Source: Archangium violaceum (lineage in GTDB: Bacteria > Myxococcota > Myxococcia > Myxococcales > Myxococcaceae). Taken from it: DNA of 64,000 nt. Positions within the stretch are counted from its first letter, which is position 1. The number at the start of each line of letters is the position of its first letter. Location of the stretch: the NCBI RefSeq assembly GCF_016859125.1, contig NZ_CP069338.1, positions 6,697,501 through 6,761,500 on the forward strand, given 5' to 3'. The translations under genes were made by a program, and so were the position numbers. The notes under the pieces were generated by a model. The model saw only the letters and a list, made by a program, of their open reading frames with translations. It was not told where the DNA came from and searched no databases. Below are positions 35,383 to 45,318 of this stretch, piece after piece.

Positions 35383-36462
35383 ATGACCTCTTCATACGTA
35401 CTCCGTCCCCGCCCCACCCTGGATGCGATGGGGGACGCATGGCTGAGCGAACCCACGGTTTCCACGTCGGATGTGGGAACCCGTGGCAAGCACTTCGAGG
35501 TCACTCGGACGCTGAAGAATGAGTACTCCGCCGAGGAGTTCGAGCTCTTTCCCCGGGGCTCGCGGGCGCGGGTGCTCGAGCTGTGCGACAAGCTGGTGCC
35601 CGCGCTGGCCGAGTGGTGTGAGCGCTACCCGGCCATCGCGCCCTCGCGGTTGCAGTCCACCGCGCTGGTGGGGGCCGTCGCCGCCCTGCCAGGTTCGACC
35701 TTCGCGCAGAACGTGCTGCTCACCAAGGTGGGCCTCATCACCTTCGCCATCGACGACATCGCGGATGGGGAGATTGGCGAGCTCACGGATGACGAGAGCC
35801 TGCGGATGGTGGACCGCTACCTGCTGACGGTGGAGGCCCCCGACACCGAGAGCTGGGACGTGGCGCGCGGCGAGGCGGAGTGCATCGGGGCCGCCCTGCG
35901 GGAGCTGACCCATGAGCTGATGGCCGCCGAGGGAGCGGTCCGCTTCGGCTGGCTCTGGCGGGAGCACTTCCGGCGGATGATCAGCGGCCACCAGGTGGAA
36001 CTGCTCACCAAGCGCCTGTACCAGACGAAGCGGACGCTGCCGGGCTTCGATGAGTACCTCGAGGTGGGTCAGTGGACCATCTCCCTCCCCATGTGGGCCA
36101 CGGCCGTCTTCATGGTGTTCAACCCCCAGGTCGAGCACGACCTCTCGGAGGATCCGCTGATCGAGGCCATCCTGCGCGAGCTGGGTCTGCTGGTGCGCTG
36201 GACGAATGACATCCGCAGCTTCGACCGGGAGTACCGCGAGGGGAAGTTCAATGGTCTCACCCTGCTGATGCAGCGGGGCATGAGCGAAGCGGAGGCCGAG
36301 CTCGAGGCCGTGACCCGCTCGAGTCGGCACCTGCGCAAGCTGGAGTCCCTCACGGCGATGCTGCCCTCGTGCCTCGAGGAGTGGGGCAGGTCGGTGGTGC
36401 GCACGGGGCGCTTCTGCCGCAACGTCTACATGAAACAGGAGTTCCATCACTGGAACGCGTAG
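35383..36462 (+). CDS. Class I terpene cyclase
   Basis: A 359-residue terpene synthase. Both metal-binding motifs are present: the Asp-rich FAIDDIADGE (DDxxD) at about residue 120 and the NSE motif NDIRSFDRE (NDxxSxxxE) at about residue 275. The usual RY pair is not obvious near the C-terminus (RNVYMKQEFHHW). It would cyclise an acyclic prenyl diphosphate, probably to a sesqui- or diterpene; product cannot be told from sequence. GTG 35365 is a plausible earlier start. No prenyltransferase is adjacent, but a cytochrome P450 and an oxidoreductase fusion lie within 10 kb. Confidence 0.88.
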   Translation: MTSSYVLRPRPTLDAMGDAWLSEPTVSTSDVGTRGKHFEVTRTLKNEYSAEEFELFPRGSRARVLELCDKLVPALAEWCERYPAIAPSRLQSTALVGAVAALPGSTFAQNVLLTKVGLITFAIDDIADGEIGELTDDESLRMVDRYLLTVEAPDTESWDVARGEAECIGAALRELTHELMAAEGAVRFGWLWREHFRRMISGHQVELLTKRLYQTKRTLPGFDEYLEVGQWTISLPMWATAVFMVFNPQVEHDLSEDPLIEAILRELGLLVRWTNDIRSFDREYREGKFNGLTLLMQRGMSEAEAELEAVTRSSRHLRKLESLTAMLPSCLEEWGRSVVRTGRFCRNVYMKQEFHHWNA

Positions 36463-36552
36463 GCGCCTTGCTGCGAAAGGCACTCGCGCTGGACGTGAAC
36501 TCTCGCAGCCGCGCGTGCGAGGTGCGGATGAGCCCCCGAGCTTCTCACCGAG

Positions 36553-36798
36553 ATGCAGGCGGCTTGGGACAGGGCGCTCCGCTTCGTGGAGGAGCTCGAG
36601 GCACGGAAGAAAGCGAGGAGTGCCGCCTCGCGAGCCCGAGCCGAGGTCGAGTATCTGAAGGAGCTCGGGCGCGAGAAGCACGACGGGTCTCGCAGCTCGT
36701 CCATCAGTTCCTCGTTCAGCTCCGGCGGTTCCAGCTTCGGTTCCAGCTCGGGTCGGTCGAGCTTCGGTTCGAGCGCTGGTCGGAGTAAATGGCCCTGA
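36553..36798 (+). CDS. Small protein with helical N-terminus and Ser/Gly-rich tail
   Basis: An 81-residue frame: a charged helix (WDRALRFVEELEARKKARSA) followed by repeats of SSFGSSxGRSSFGSS. The composition resembles the C-terminal tail of TPM-domain membrane proteins, so it could be the truncated end of a larger gene; the frame opens only 15 bases before ATG. No good ribosome site. Treat as a possible relic. Confidence 0.4.
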   Translation: MQAAWDRALRFVEELEARKKARSAASRARAEVEYLKELGREKHDGSRSSSISSSFSSGGSSFGSSSGRSSFGSSAGRSKWP

Positions 36799-37288
36799 GA
36801 GCGCGCATGCTGGCGGTGGTGAGCCAGCCCGCGTGACACCCGTCAGCGGCCCTCCTCCGACCCTCGGCACGCACCCGCTGTCCTTAACAGTGCCCCAATC
36901 TCTCCTAATACAATACGCCTCTTGTGGCTTCGGCTCTGCCCCCACCGGGGGGAGCCGAGTGGCGTGAGAGCCAGCCTGAGGCACGGCGCCTGGGACTGCC
37001 GGAAACGGCGCCGAAGCTGACTCCCGCGCAAGGGTCACCGCGGGCTGAGGGGGGCGAGGGAGGAGTCCGCCCCGGAGGCGAGAAGACGGGGAGGGGAGGG
37101 GGCGTGCGGCGCCCGGCTCATACCGCGAGTGCGGCCGGATTCGCAACGAGTTGGCCGGGCAGGCGCACGAAAAGACCGCCTGTTCCTCCTACGCTCTTGC
37201 TCTGAAATCCCGTATAGGCCCTCCGTACAAATTTTGCGGCACACGAGCGACCCGGAGGGCAGGCCCCCGGTACTGCTCTGGAGGATCG
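36799..37288 (+). other. Long leader/intergenic region before the pyrophosphatase
   Basis: About 490 bases without a gene. A weak promoter-like pair, TTAACA (36884-36889) and TACAAT (36909-36914), 19 bases apart, is the best candidate. It would give a leader of about 370 nt for the pyrophosphatase mRNA, long enough for post-transcriptional control, but no known riboswitch fold was recognised. Confidence 0.35.
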
Positions 37289-39367
37289 ATGGAGTTGTCG
37301 AGTCTCGAGTCGAATTTCTGGGCAGTCGCACCGGGCGTCATCGGCGCCGTGGGGCTGCTCTTCGCTGCGTTCTTCTACTTCCGCGTCAAGTCGCTCCCGG
37401 ACGGTGACGCGACGATGAACCGCATCGCGGGCTACATCCGTGAAGGCGCGATGGCGTTCCTCGTCCGAGAGTACAAGGTGCTCGCGGTCTACTGCGCGGT
37501 CATCGCGGTGATCATCGGCTTTCTGCTGGGTTGGGTGGCGAGCGCGAGCTTCGTGCTGGGCGCGTTCCTCTCGCTGCTCGCGGGCTATATCGGCATGAAG
37601 GCCGCGACCTACGCGAACGTGCGCACCGCGCAGGCCGCGCGCACCGGCTCGAAGCCGAACGCGCTCCTGGTCGCCCTCGACGGCGGCGCCGTGATGGGGC
37701 TCGCCGTCGCCGGCCTGGGCCTGATCGGGATGGGCGGCGTCTACTACGCGTTCAAGGGGAGTGAGCATCTCTCCTCCATCCTCCACTCCTTCGCCGTGGG
37801 GGCGAGCTCCATCGCGCTCTTCGCGCGTGTGGGCGGCGGCATCTACACCAAGGCCGCCGACGTAGGCTCCGACATCGCCGGCAAGGTCATCGAGAACATC
37901 CCCGAGGACGACCCGCGCAATCCCGGCGTCATCGCCGACAACGTGGGCGACAACGTGGGTGACGTGGCCGGCATGGGCGCCGACATCTACGAGTCCATGG
38001 TGGCCGCCCTCGTCGCCGCGATGGCGATCGCGCTGACGGCCAATGCGTCGGAGCTCTCCCGCCTCGTGGTGGACCCCTCGGCGATTGGGAGCGCGAAGGT
38101 GGCGGGCGTGGTGCTCCCGCTCGTGCTGTCCGCGGTGGGCCTGGTGGTCAGCGTGCTGAGCATCTTCATCGCGCGCGCCCTCAAGCACATGAACCCCGCG
38201 CAGGTCCTGCGCAGCGCCCTCATCCTGCCCCCCGTCATCCTGGTGGGGCTGTCGTTCGTGATGATGCAGGTGTTCGGCCTCTCCCAGTCGATCACCGTGG
38301 CGCTGGCCGCGGGCGCCTTCGGTGGTGCCATCATCGGCCTCGTCACGGACTACTACACCTCGTCCACGCCGGTGCAGCGCATCGCGGAGTCCTCCATCAC
38401 GGGCGCGGGCACCAACCTCATCCGCGGCCTCGCCGTCGGCATGGAGAGCGTGGGAATCTCCATGGCCACCATCGCCTTGGTGGCCTACATCGCGGACCGG
38501 GCGCTCGGCCTGTACGGCATCGCGCTGTCGGCCGTGGGCATGCTGGGTGGCACGGCCGTCGTGATGACGGTGGACGCCTACGGCCCCATCTCGGACAACG
38601 CGGGCGGCATCTCCGAGATGTCGGGGCTCGGCCCCGAAGTGCGCGCCATCACCGACGAGCTGGACGCGGTGGGCAACACCACGGCGGCCATCGGCAAGGG
38701 CTTCGCCATTGGTTCGGCGACGCTCACCGTCATCGCGCTCTTCTCGGCGTTCAACCTCGAGGTCAACCACACGCGCGTCGCCGCCGGAATGCCGGAGATG
38801 AGCCTGCTGCTGACCAACCCGAACGTCATCGTGGGCATGCTGCTGGGCTCCATCCTCCCGTTCCTGGTGGGCGCCTCGACGATGCTCGCCGTGGGCCGCG
38901 CGGCGGGCGCCATCGTCGAGGAGATCGGCCGCCAGTTCCGCGAGATTCCGGGGCTGATGGAGCTCAAGGCCGATCCGGACCCCAAGAAGATCGTCGACAT
39001 CTCGACCAAGAGCGCCCTGCGCGAGATGATCTTCCCGGGCCTCATCGCCGTCGTCGCCCCGCCGCTGGTGGGCTTCCTGTTGGGGCCCGGGGCGCTGGCG
39101 GGCCTCCTGGCCGGCGCGCTCGTCGTCGGCGCCACGATGGCGCTCTACATGGCCAACGCGGGTGGCGCGTGGGACAACGCCAAGAAGTACATCGAGAAGG
39201 GCAAGCTGCCGGGCCACGCGAAGGGCTCGCTCGTCCACAAGGCCGCCGTCGTCGGCGACATGGTGGGTGACCCGTTCAAGGACACCTCGGGTCCTGGCGT
39301 TGCCATCCTCATCAAGGTCATGAGCGTCGTGTCGCTGCTCGTGGCCTCCCTCATCGCGCTCAGGTAG
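37289..39367 (+). CDS. hppA: Membrane-bound ion-translocating pyrophosphatase
   Basis: A 692-residue integral membrane pyrophosphatase with about 16 helices that couples hydrolysis of PPi to H+ or Na+ export. Catalytic loops are intact: DVGSDIAGKVIENIPEDDPR, NPGVIADNVGDNVGDVAGMG, DAYGPISDNAGGISEMSG and VGDMVGDPFKDTSGP. The segment GNTTAAIGKGFAIGSA has Ala rather than Lys at the known selectivity position, which marks the K+-dependent subfamily. ATG at 37289 follows GGAGG with ideal spacing. Scavenges biosynthetic PPi during energy limitation. Confidence 0.95.
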   Translation: MELSSLESNFWAVAPGVIGAVGLLFAAFFYFRVKSLPDGDATMNRIAGYIREGAMAFLVREYKVLAVYCAVIAVIIGFLLGWVASASFVLGAFLSLLAGYIGMKAATYANVRTAQAARTGSKPNALLVALDGGAVMGLAVAGLGLIGMGGVYYAFKGSEHLSSILHSFAVGASSIALFARVGGGIYTKAADVGSDIAGKVIENIPEDDPRNPGVIADNVGDNVGDVAGMGADIYESMVAALVAAMAIALTANASELSRLVVDPSAIGSAKVAGVVLPLVLSAVGLVVSVLSIFIARALKHMNPAQVLRSALILPPVILVGLSFVMMQVFGLSQSITVALAAGAFGGAIIGLVTDYYTSSTPVQRIAESSITGAGTNLIRGLAVGMESVGISMATIALVAYIADRALGLYGIALSAVGMLGGTAVVMTVDAYGPISDNAGGISEMSGLGPEVRAITDELDAVGNTTAAIGKGFAIGSATLTVIALFSAFNLEVNHTRVAAGMPEMSLLLTNPNVIVGMLLGSILPFLVGASTMLAVGRAAGAIVEEIGRQFREIPGLMELKADPDPKKIVDISTKSALREMIFPGLIAVVAPPLVGFLLGPGALAGLLAGALVVGATMALYMANAGGAWDNAKKYIEKGKLPGHAKGSLVHKAAVVGDMVGDPFKDTSGPGVAILIKVMSVVSLLVASLIALR

Positions 39368-39779
39368 TCAGCGCTTCCGTGCGGCGCCTCGAGGCCGAGG
39401 CGCCGCACCGCGAGCGGCAGTTCGCACCATGGTTCCTCCCCAAGCGGCCGAGCGGTGCCTCGGGGTCCCGGCTGGATACGGGGCGGATCGGGACGGACCT
39501 GGCCGGTGGTGGTGCGCGCCGGACGGACGCGCGGCCCCCCGGCAGCGGCTCGAGCCGCTGACGTAGGACACCGAACACCTCGCCAGGAGATGTCGGACAG
39601 GGCCCCGGCGCGGTGGACGAGCGCGTGTTACGCTTCATCGTGTTCCGCGACCGCCTGCGCGCCAGGCATCAGGAGCAGCAGCATCGGCCCCTGGGTGGGC
39701 CTGACGCGCGCGTTCGCACCCGCTCCCTCGGGTGTGGGGGAGGAATGCTCTCGCTGTTCCGATGACAGAGAGGTGTCCC
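39368..39779 (+). other. Intergenic region after hppA with hairpin
   Basis: About 410 bases with no credible gene. A perfect 10-bp hairpin (GCGGCGCCTC at 39381-39390 with GAGGCGCCGC at 39397-39406, six-base loop) lies 14 bases after the hppA stop. It probably ends or protects that transcript, although it has no T tract. Confidence 0.5.
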
Positions 39780-39977
39780 ATGGTCCTGGAGCTCTCCCCG
39801 CAGCAGGTCGATCTCCTCCACTCCTGCCTGGCCGAAAGCACCGAGGATCTGCACGACGAGATCCTCCACACCGACCAGCTCGAGATGCGCGAGGCGCTGA
39901 GGGAGAAGCTCCAGCAACTGCAGGTCCTCCAGCGCCAGGTGGAGGCCCTGCTGCAGCGGGCGCAGCCGTCCCTCTGA
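39780..39977 (+). CDS. Small conserved-looking helical protein
   Basis: A 65-residue acidic protein, nearly all helix with Leu/Gln heptads (LREKLQQLQVLQRQVEALLQ). ATG at 39780 follows AGAGAGG at 8 bases. Similar 60-70 residue proteins beginning MVLELSPQQ occur in myxobacteria as hypotheticals, to my recollection. Function unknown; may be a coiled-coil partner. Confidence 0.6.
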   Translation: MVLELSPQQVDLLHSCLAESTEDLHDEILHTDQLEMREALREKLQQLQVLQRQVEALLQRAQPSL

Positions 39978-40187
39978 CTGGATTTTCGCCGTTTCGAGGC
40001 GAGGGGTTGGGTCGGGGCGACTGGATTCCCAGGCGCGGCCATGACCTGTGGACCTACATCGGAGCCACCCTCCTGTGCGGTCTGGCGAAACCGGGCCCGC
40101 CACAAGCCGGCCGTCGTCGCCGACATCGAGTGATTCGACGTCGGCGCGAGACGTTCAGCACCAGGCCCAGGCGCTGATGGAGCATGC

Positions 40188-42963
40188 TCATGTGCTTCTG
40201 CCCGGCTGCCCGAGGAGGTCGTCGACCACGAGCTTGGAGTGCATGAGGCAGATGCCAATGAAGTTGGTGATGGCGAACTCCCCCCGGCAGCACGTCGCGG
40301 GCGCGTAGAAGCGCGTGGACATCGGTGACTTCGTCCTCACCCGCAGCGTCTCCCGGTGGACCGAGAAGTGCTCGGAGGTATTGAACTCGAAGACGTCGCG
40401 CTTGCTGATGGTGGGGACCAGGGGCCAGCTGGACTTCAGGAGGCTCCGGCCCGTTCCCGTGGCGTTGATGACCACTTCGAAGGACTCCGGGGAGCGGTTC
40501 GCGTAGGTAGCGATGAAGCGGCCGGAGCGCTCGTCATACTCCACCGACTGGAACCGGGCGTGTATCTCCAGACGGCGGCAGGTGAACAACTCCAGCAACT
40601 TGCGTGCGTTCACGGCTGGGATCGCGGCGATGTACCGGAGCAGCTTCTTGTACTCGTTCGCTGGAAACGACTCCTTCTCCTCGATGCTCAAGAACGGCCA
40701 GATCGTCTCCATGCACTCGAGCATGGACATGACCAGCTTCTGCCAGTGAGCCAGGTTGTCCCCGTTCTGCTCGAAGGCGCGTTGGAGCTCGCTCCTCCCG
40801 TCCTTCGCGGAGGGCTCGAGGAAGTCGTCCGGAAGGGGGCGTCCATAGATCTCCTCCAGGGCCAGGTGCAGGGCCTGAAGATAGGCCTGGATGGGGTGCT
40901 GGCCCTGGTTCTGGATCCGGTTGAGGAGGGCCTCCGGGTTCAGGGAGGTGTGATTCTTGTCCATGTGGCTGCGGACGGCGGGGAAGAGTCCCTCCCTCGA
41001 CGCGACGGTGATTCTGTTGCGGTGCCCGGAACTGGCCAGGGTCAGCACGGCGTCGATGGCGCTCAGGCGGGAGCCAAGCACCAGGACCCGCGCGTTCCGG
41101 TCGATGCGCTCTTGCAGCAGGTGCTCCGGGTAGGGCGAGGAGAAGTAGTTCTCGTAGCGCTCCAGGTGGGTGAAGTTCTGCGTGGGTTGGTTTCCGATCG
41201 CGAAGACGACGTCCGTGGCGTGATACCGCTCCCCCTCCGCCGTCTCCAGCACACACTCCTCCGGGTTGTTGACGTGGATGTCGACGACCTCGCTGGGAAT
41301 GAAGCGCAGGACGACGCCGGCACGCTCGGCTCTCTCCCGGGCGGATGCCAGCTGCTCCTCCAGATAGAGTCCGAAGAGCCTCCGGGGAACAAAGGCGTTC
41401 TCCGTGACGGGGAAGAGGGCGCCAAACTCACCAGCCAGCCGCGCCTGGTTGGCTCGGGTCCAGGCGATGAAATGGCTGTCATCCTGGGGGTAGATCGACA
41501 TCATCCCGGCCGGGGTATTGGTCAGGCTCGAGTCGGATGTCGTGGAGTAGGCGAGCCCGGGGCCGAACCTCCGGGCTCGCTCGAAGAGGGTGATGTCGAC
41601 GTTGTCGAGCCGCCTCTCCAGGATGCGGTCCAGCAGCTGGACCACGATGGACGTGCCCATGAGCCCGGCGCCGATCACGCCGATCTGCTTCCGGGTGAGG
41701 CGGTCCTCCTTCATCGTGACGAAGGGGAAGTGCTTCAGGTGCCGGAAGTCCCGCTGAAGACTCTCGAAGTCCCTGCCATGGGCGATGAACTTCCCCATGG
41801 ATTTCGGGTAGGAGGAGCTGCTCTCGAGCACGTCCCCCTGCTTGACGCTCAGGGCGAGGTTCAGCCTCCCCCGGGTGACGGGCCGGGCGACCTCGGACAC
41901 CTCGCCTTGGCGAACCGGGATGTGCCCCCAGAAGGCCGAGCGCTGGGCAGGTTTGGGGACGGAGAAATCGAGCCCCAGCTCGAGTTTCAGCGCCAGGGAG
42001 AGCAGATTCACACCGGTCGCGTTCTCGTAGGCGCTGCAGGCGTCCACTCCCGGCGGCCGGGCTCCGGCCTCCAGGAGGAGCAGCTCACCGGAGTGCGTCT
42101 TGAGGACCTCCATGTGGACCGCGCCGTCCCCATGGCCCAGGGCCGCGAGGCACTGGCTGCCAAATGAGGTCAGTGTCAGCGTTTCAGGGTGCTGCGGCGG
42201 TAGGATGATGCTGCCGATGAGCTTCCCCCGGGAGGCCTCGGCGTTGGGAAAGAAATACTCCCCGCATCCGGAGAACACGACCTCGCCCCCCACGGAGCAG
42301 GAAGTCGCAATGGTAGGGTATTCCCTGGATGAACTCTTCGATCTCGAAGACGGAGTCGAAGCGCTGGAGGTGCTGCCGCACGCGCCGGAAGTCCTCGAGG
42401 CGCTTGACGATGTGCACCCCGGTGCCGTCCGCGGCATGGATGGGCTTGCAGACGAAGGGAATGCCGTAGGCGCGGCGCAGGTCCGAGAAGTAGGAATCCA
42501 CCTCGGACTCCAGGTGCCTGACGTCGAGCGGCTCGAAGCGGGGGGTCCGCAGGCCCGCCTGGAGCACCCGTTGCTTCATGAGCTTCTTGTCTCGGAACGG
42601 CAGGAGCATCTCCGGCCCGGTGCCAGGAATCTTGAGGGCTTCGCGCAGCTTGCTGACCAGGTAGTTGTCGAGCTCGGAGAAGGTGTGGAGGTGGTACTCG
42701 TCGCTGGGACGGTGAGAGCGCTCCGCCTGAATGGCTGCGGCAGTCGAGCTGACGCTCAATCCGGAACGGGGATTGTCGGGCTCCTCCTTCTCACAGACAT
42801 GGAAGTGGTCGATGTGCTCGCGGACATGCGGCGGTATCCGCTCGAGCCGATTCGCATACTCCAGGAGGACGATGCGAATCCTGGCATGGGATTGGTACTT
42901 GAAGGAGAAATCGCAGATTTCCAGATGAGAGGACGACACCAGGAATAGAGTTTTCGTTCGCAT
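40188..42963 (-). CDS. ATP-grasp / FAD-NAD(P)-binding fusion protein, interrupted by a frameshift
   Basis: Reading from ATG 42963, the first frame gives an ATP-grasp ligase: KxMKQRVLQAGLRTPR-like RDKKLMKQRVLQAGLRTPR, then IPFVCKPIHAADGTGVHIVK. It runs into a frameshift at a run of six C (42286-42291, plus strand). Removing one base restores HCDFLLRGGEVVFSGCGEYF and the rest of the ATP-grasp fold (MEVLKTHSGELLLLEAGARP). A FAD_NAD_binding_9 enzyme follows from about residue 340: QIGVIGAGLMGTSIVVQLL, then LERARRFGPGLAYST-like FERARRFGPGLAYSTTSDSS and VLVLGSRLSAIDAVL. Combined length is about 924 residues. It may be a peptide/amide-forming and oxidising enzyme; chemistry unknown. The break may be real or a sequencing error. 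Confidence 0.75.
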
Positions 42964-43472
42964 AAACGGCGACAGTGCTCGCGGTCTCCCTCGTGGATGA
43001 AGGAGAGACTCACGGCATGGAAACGTGGGTGGAACAGGGGATCCTGTCGCTGAGCCCCTGAGCATGAAGTGTGCCAGGGACAACGAGTGGAATGTACGAA
43101 GGAGCCTTGCTCCCTGGTGTTTTCCGACATGGGGGCTGACGCGTCATTGGAGACTCATGACATGTCAGCGTCGTGTTGGCGCTCCTCGAAGTTCATGCCC
43201 TCCAGGAGGGTGGCAAGGTATTGGCTACCCATCGGGCAGTGGCCATCATCACTGGGAATTCAAGGAACTGTCTTGCGGCTTCGGCTCCGCACTCGCTCGA
43301 GGGCGCAGACCAACGCTTCATGGTCTCCCCACGGGTGCTCGCGGAGGAGGGAGGGGTTGAAGTCCGATGTTCCGGGAAAAATACAAATAGACGAAATAGT
43401 TAGAAAAGCGGAAAGTAGGGGCCGCTGCGCACGGCCGTCGTTGGCGCAGCATCCCGACAGGATCCACACCGT
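42964..43472. other. Divergent intergenic region
   Basis: About 510 bases between the divergent ATP-grasp fusion and kelch lipoprotein genes. No gene is visible. An A-rich stretch (43375-43415) is the most promoter-like part; TTGAAG (43357-43362) and TACAAA (43382-43387), 19 bases apart, could serve the kelch gene. Low certainty. Confidence 0.35.
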
Positions 43473-45059
43473 ATGCGAACCGTGAAACTCGTCTCCTCCC
43501 TCGCCGTCGCCCTCTTGATGCCGGCCTGTGGCGGACCCACCGCTGAAAACCCGAGCAAGCTCGTCACGAGCGCCGCCGCGCTGACCACCGGTGTCTCGCG
43601 CGGGTGCACCTTCACCCTCTCGTACAGGGAGATCGCCCCTCCCTATCCGCCCACGTACGTGCCCGTCATCACCCGGCAGGCCTCGGCCTCGTGCCCGTGG
43701 GGCGCGGCGAGCGTGGAGCTCCCGGGCGGCTACGCCCCACCCCATCTCTCCCTCGCCGCCAATGACCTGGGGGTCGCCGTCGGATACACGAACCGGTACT
43801 CGCCGAGCGGCTCCGCTGGCTCGTGGCTGGAGATCCGTCACCTGGCGCCGGACACCCTGGCGGTGGTGCGCTCCGTGACCCTCCAGTCGCACTTCGAATC
43901 CCGCCCCAGCTATGTCGACGGGGAACTGTCCCTGCAGAGCGATGGCACCACCCTCGAGGTCCAGGGCGAGAAGGGCGGCAACTTCCCCGAGGAGACGTCC
44001 TTCGGCGGCAAGTACTTCGTCGCGACGTACCCGGACTTCTTCACCAGCACCACGGCGCCCAACATCGTGGTCTCGGTGACCCGGACGCAGGAGCAGGCGG
44101 GCACCTGGGCCGCCAACGGCAACCTGACCTACGCGCGCTCCGGCCACACCGCGACCCTCCTCAACGGCACGGGAGACGTGCTGGTGGTGAGCGGCGCCTC
44201 GGCGGAGGTGTACAACCCCTACCTCGACGTGTCGGCGCTCACGAGCGCGCCCCTCTTCCCTCGCACCCTGCATGCCGCCACCTCGCTGCCCTCGGGCAAG
44301 GTGCTGGTGACGGGTGGGTTGAGCAACGCGGGCTGGAGCAATACCGCGGAGGTGTTCGACCCGGCCACGGGCACGTGGACGTCCGCGGGCACCATGAGCC
44401 AGCCTCGCGGCAACCACACGATGACCGTGCTCGGCTCGGGCAAGGTGCTGGTGGTGGGTGGCCACTCCACCACCGGTGAGACGAGCTCCGTGGACGTGTA
44501 CGATCCGGAGAAGAACGAGTGGAGCCCGGCCGCCCCCATGCCCCTGGCTCGCGCGGGCCACACCGCGACGGAGCTCTACTCGGGCAAGGTGCTGGTGACG
44601 GGTGGCACCTCGGCCTCGAGCGCGCGCCGGGAGGCGATGGAGTACGACCCGGCCACGAACACCTGGACGACCTTCGTCACGAGCATGCCGCGGGCGCGCT
44701 CCGGCCACCTCGCCGTCCGGCTCTACTCGGGCAAGGTGTTGATCATCGGCGGAGGCCACGACGTGGTCGACATCCATGACCCGTACAGCGGCTACATCTG
44801 GACCCCGGGCGCCATCCTCCCGGGCGGGGCCTCGGCCGTCAGCGCGACGATGCTCTACTCGGGCGAGGTGCTGGTGACGACCGCGGGCGGACAGGCCTAC
44901 CTGTATGATCCGTCCACGGACGCGTGGATGTCCGCGGGCGCGCTGTCGGCGCCGCTCCAGGGCCATGCCGCGACGATGCTGCACACGGGTGAGGTGCTGG
45001 TGACGGGCGGCTCCACCTCCAGCACCGCGGTCTCCACCGTGCAGCGCTACACGCGCTGA
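43473..45059 (+). CDS. Kelch-repeat lipoprotein
   Basis: A 528-residue secreted protein with signal peptide and lipobox (MPAC, Cys about residue 19). An N-terminal region of about 180 residues is followed by six or so kelch repeats (from about 215), each with a GKVLVTGG or GEVLVTGG strand and a VYDP/YDPATNTW loop: a six- or seven-bladed beta-propeller. Such lipoproteins are highly expanded in myxobacteria and are presumed surface binding proteins. Binding partner unknown. Confidence 0.88.
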   Translation: MRTVKLVSSLAVALLMPACGGPTAENPSKLVTSAAALTTGVSRGCTFTLSYREIAPPYPPTYVPVITRQASASCPWGAASVELPGGYAPPHLSLAANDLGVAVGYTNRYSPSGSAGSWLEIRHLAPDTLAVVRSVTLQSHFESRPSYVDGELSLQSDGTTLEVQGEKGGNFPEETSFGGKYFVATYPDFFTSTTAPNIVVSVTRTQEQAGTWAANGNLTYARSGHTATLLNGTGDVLVVSGASAEVYNPYLDVSALTSAPLFPRTLHAATSLPSGKVLVTGGLSNAGWSNTAEVFDPATGTWTSAGTMSQPRGNHTMTVLGSGKVLVVGGHSTTGETSSVDVYDPEKNEWSPAAPMPLARAGHTATELYSGKVLVTGGTSASSARREAMEYDPATNTWTTFVTSMPRARSGHLAVRLYSGKVLIIGGGHDVVDIHDPYSGYIWTPGAILPGGASAVSATMLYSGEVLVTTAGGQAYLYDPSTDAWMSAGALSAPLQGHAATMLHTGEVLVTGGSTSSTAVSTVQRYTR

Positions 45060-45318
45060 ACGAGGACCGGCGGTCCGGAGCCGGACGAGGCTCAGGCGGT
45101 GGGATGCCGCTCCGGGGTGGGGAGCTGCTCCAGCAACCGCTCCCACTCGTCCGGCTTCCTCCGCCGCTACCATCCCAGGCGGGGGAGGGTGTTCGCGTCC
45201 TTTGACACCTTCTCTGGCTTTATGCTCGCGCGCGCACCACCCGGGGCGGTCCCCGCCTCCACTCCCCCCGTATCCCCCCGGCCCTCTCGGGCTGCCCCTG
45301 CTCGGCGGCGGTCCCCTC

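Noticed and set aside
37118-39238. Long open frame on the minus strand across hppA
   Set aside because: Antisense shadow of a strongly conserved gene; composition (Arg/His/Asp-rich) is not protein-like.
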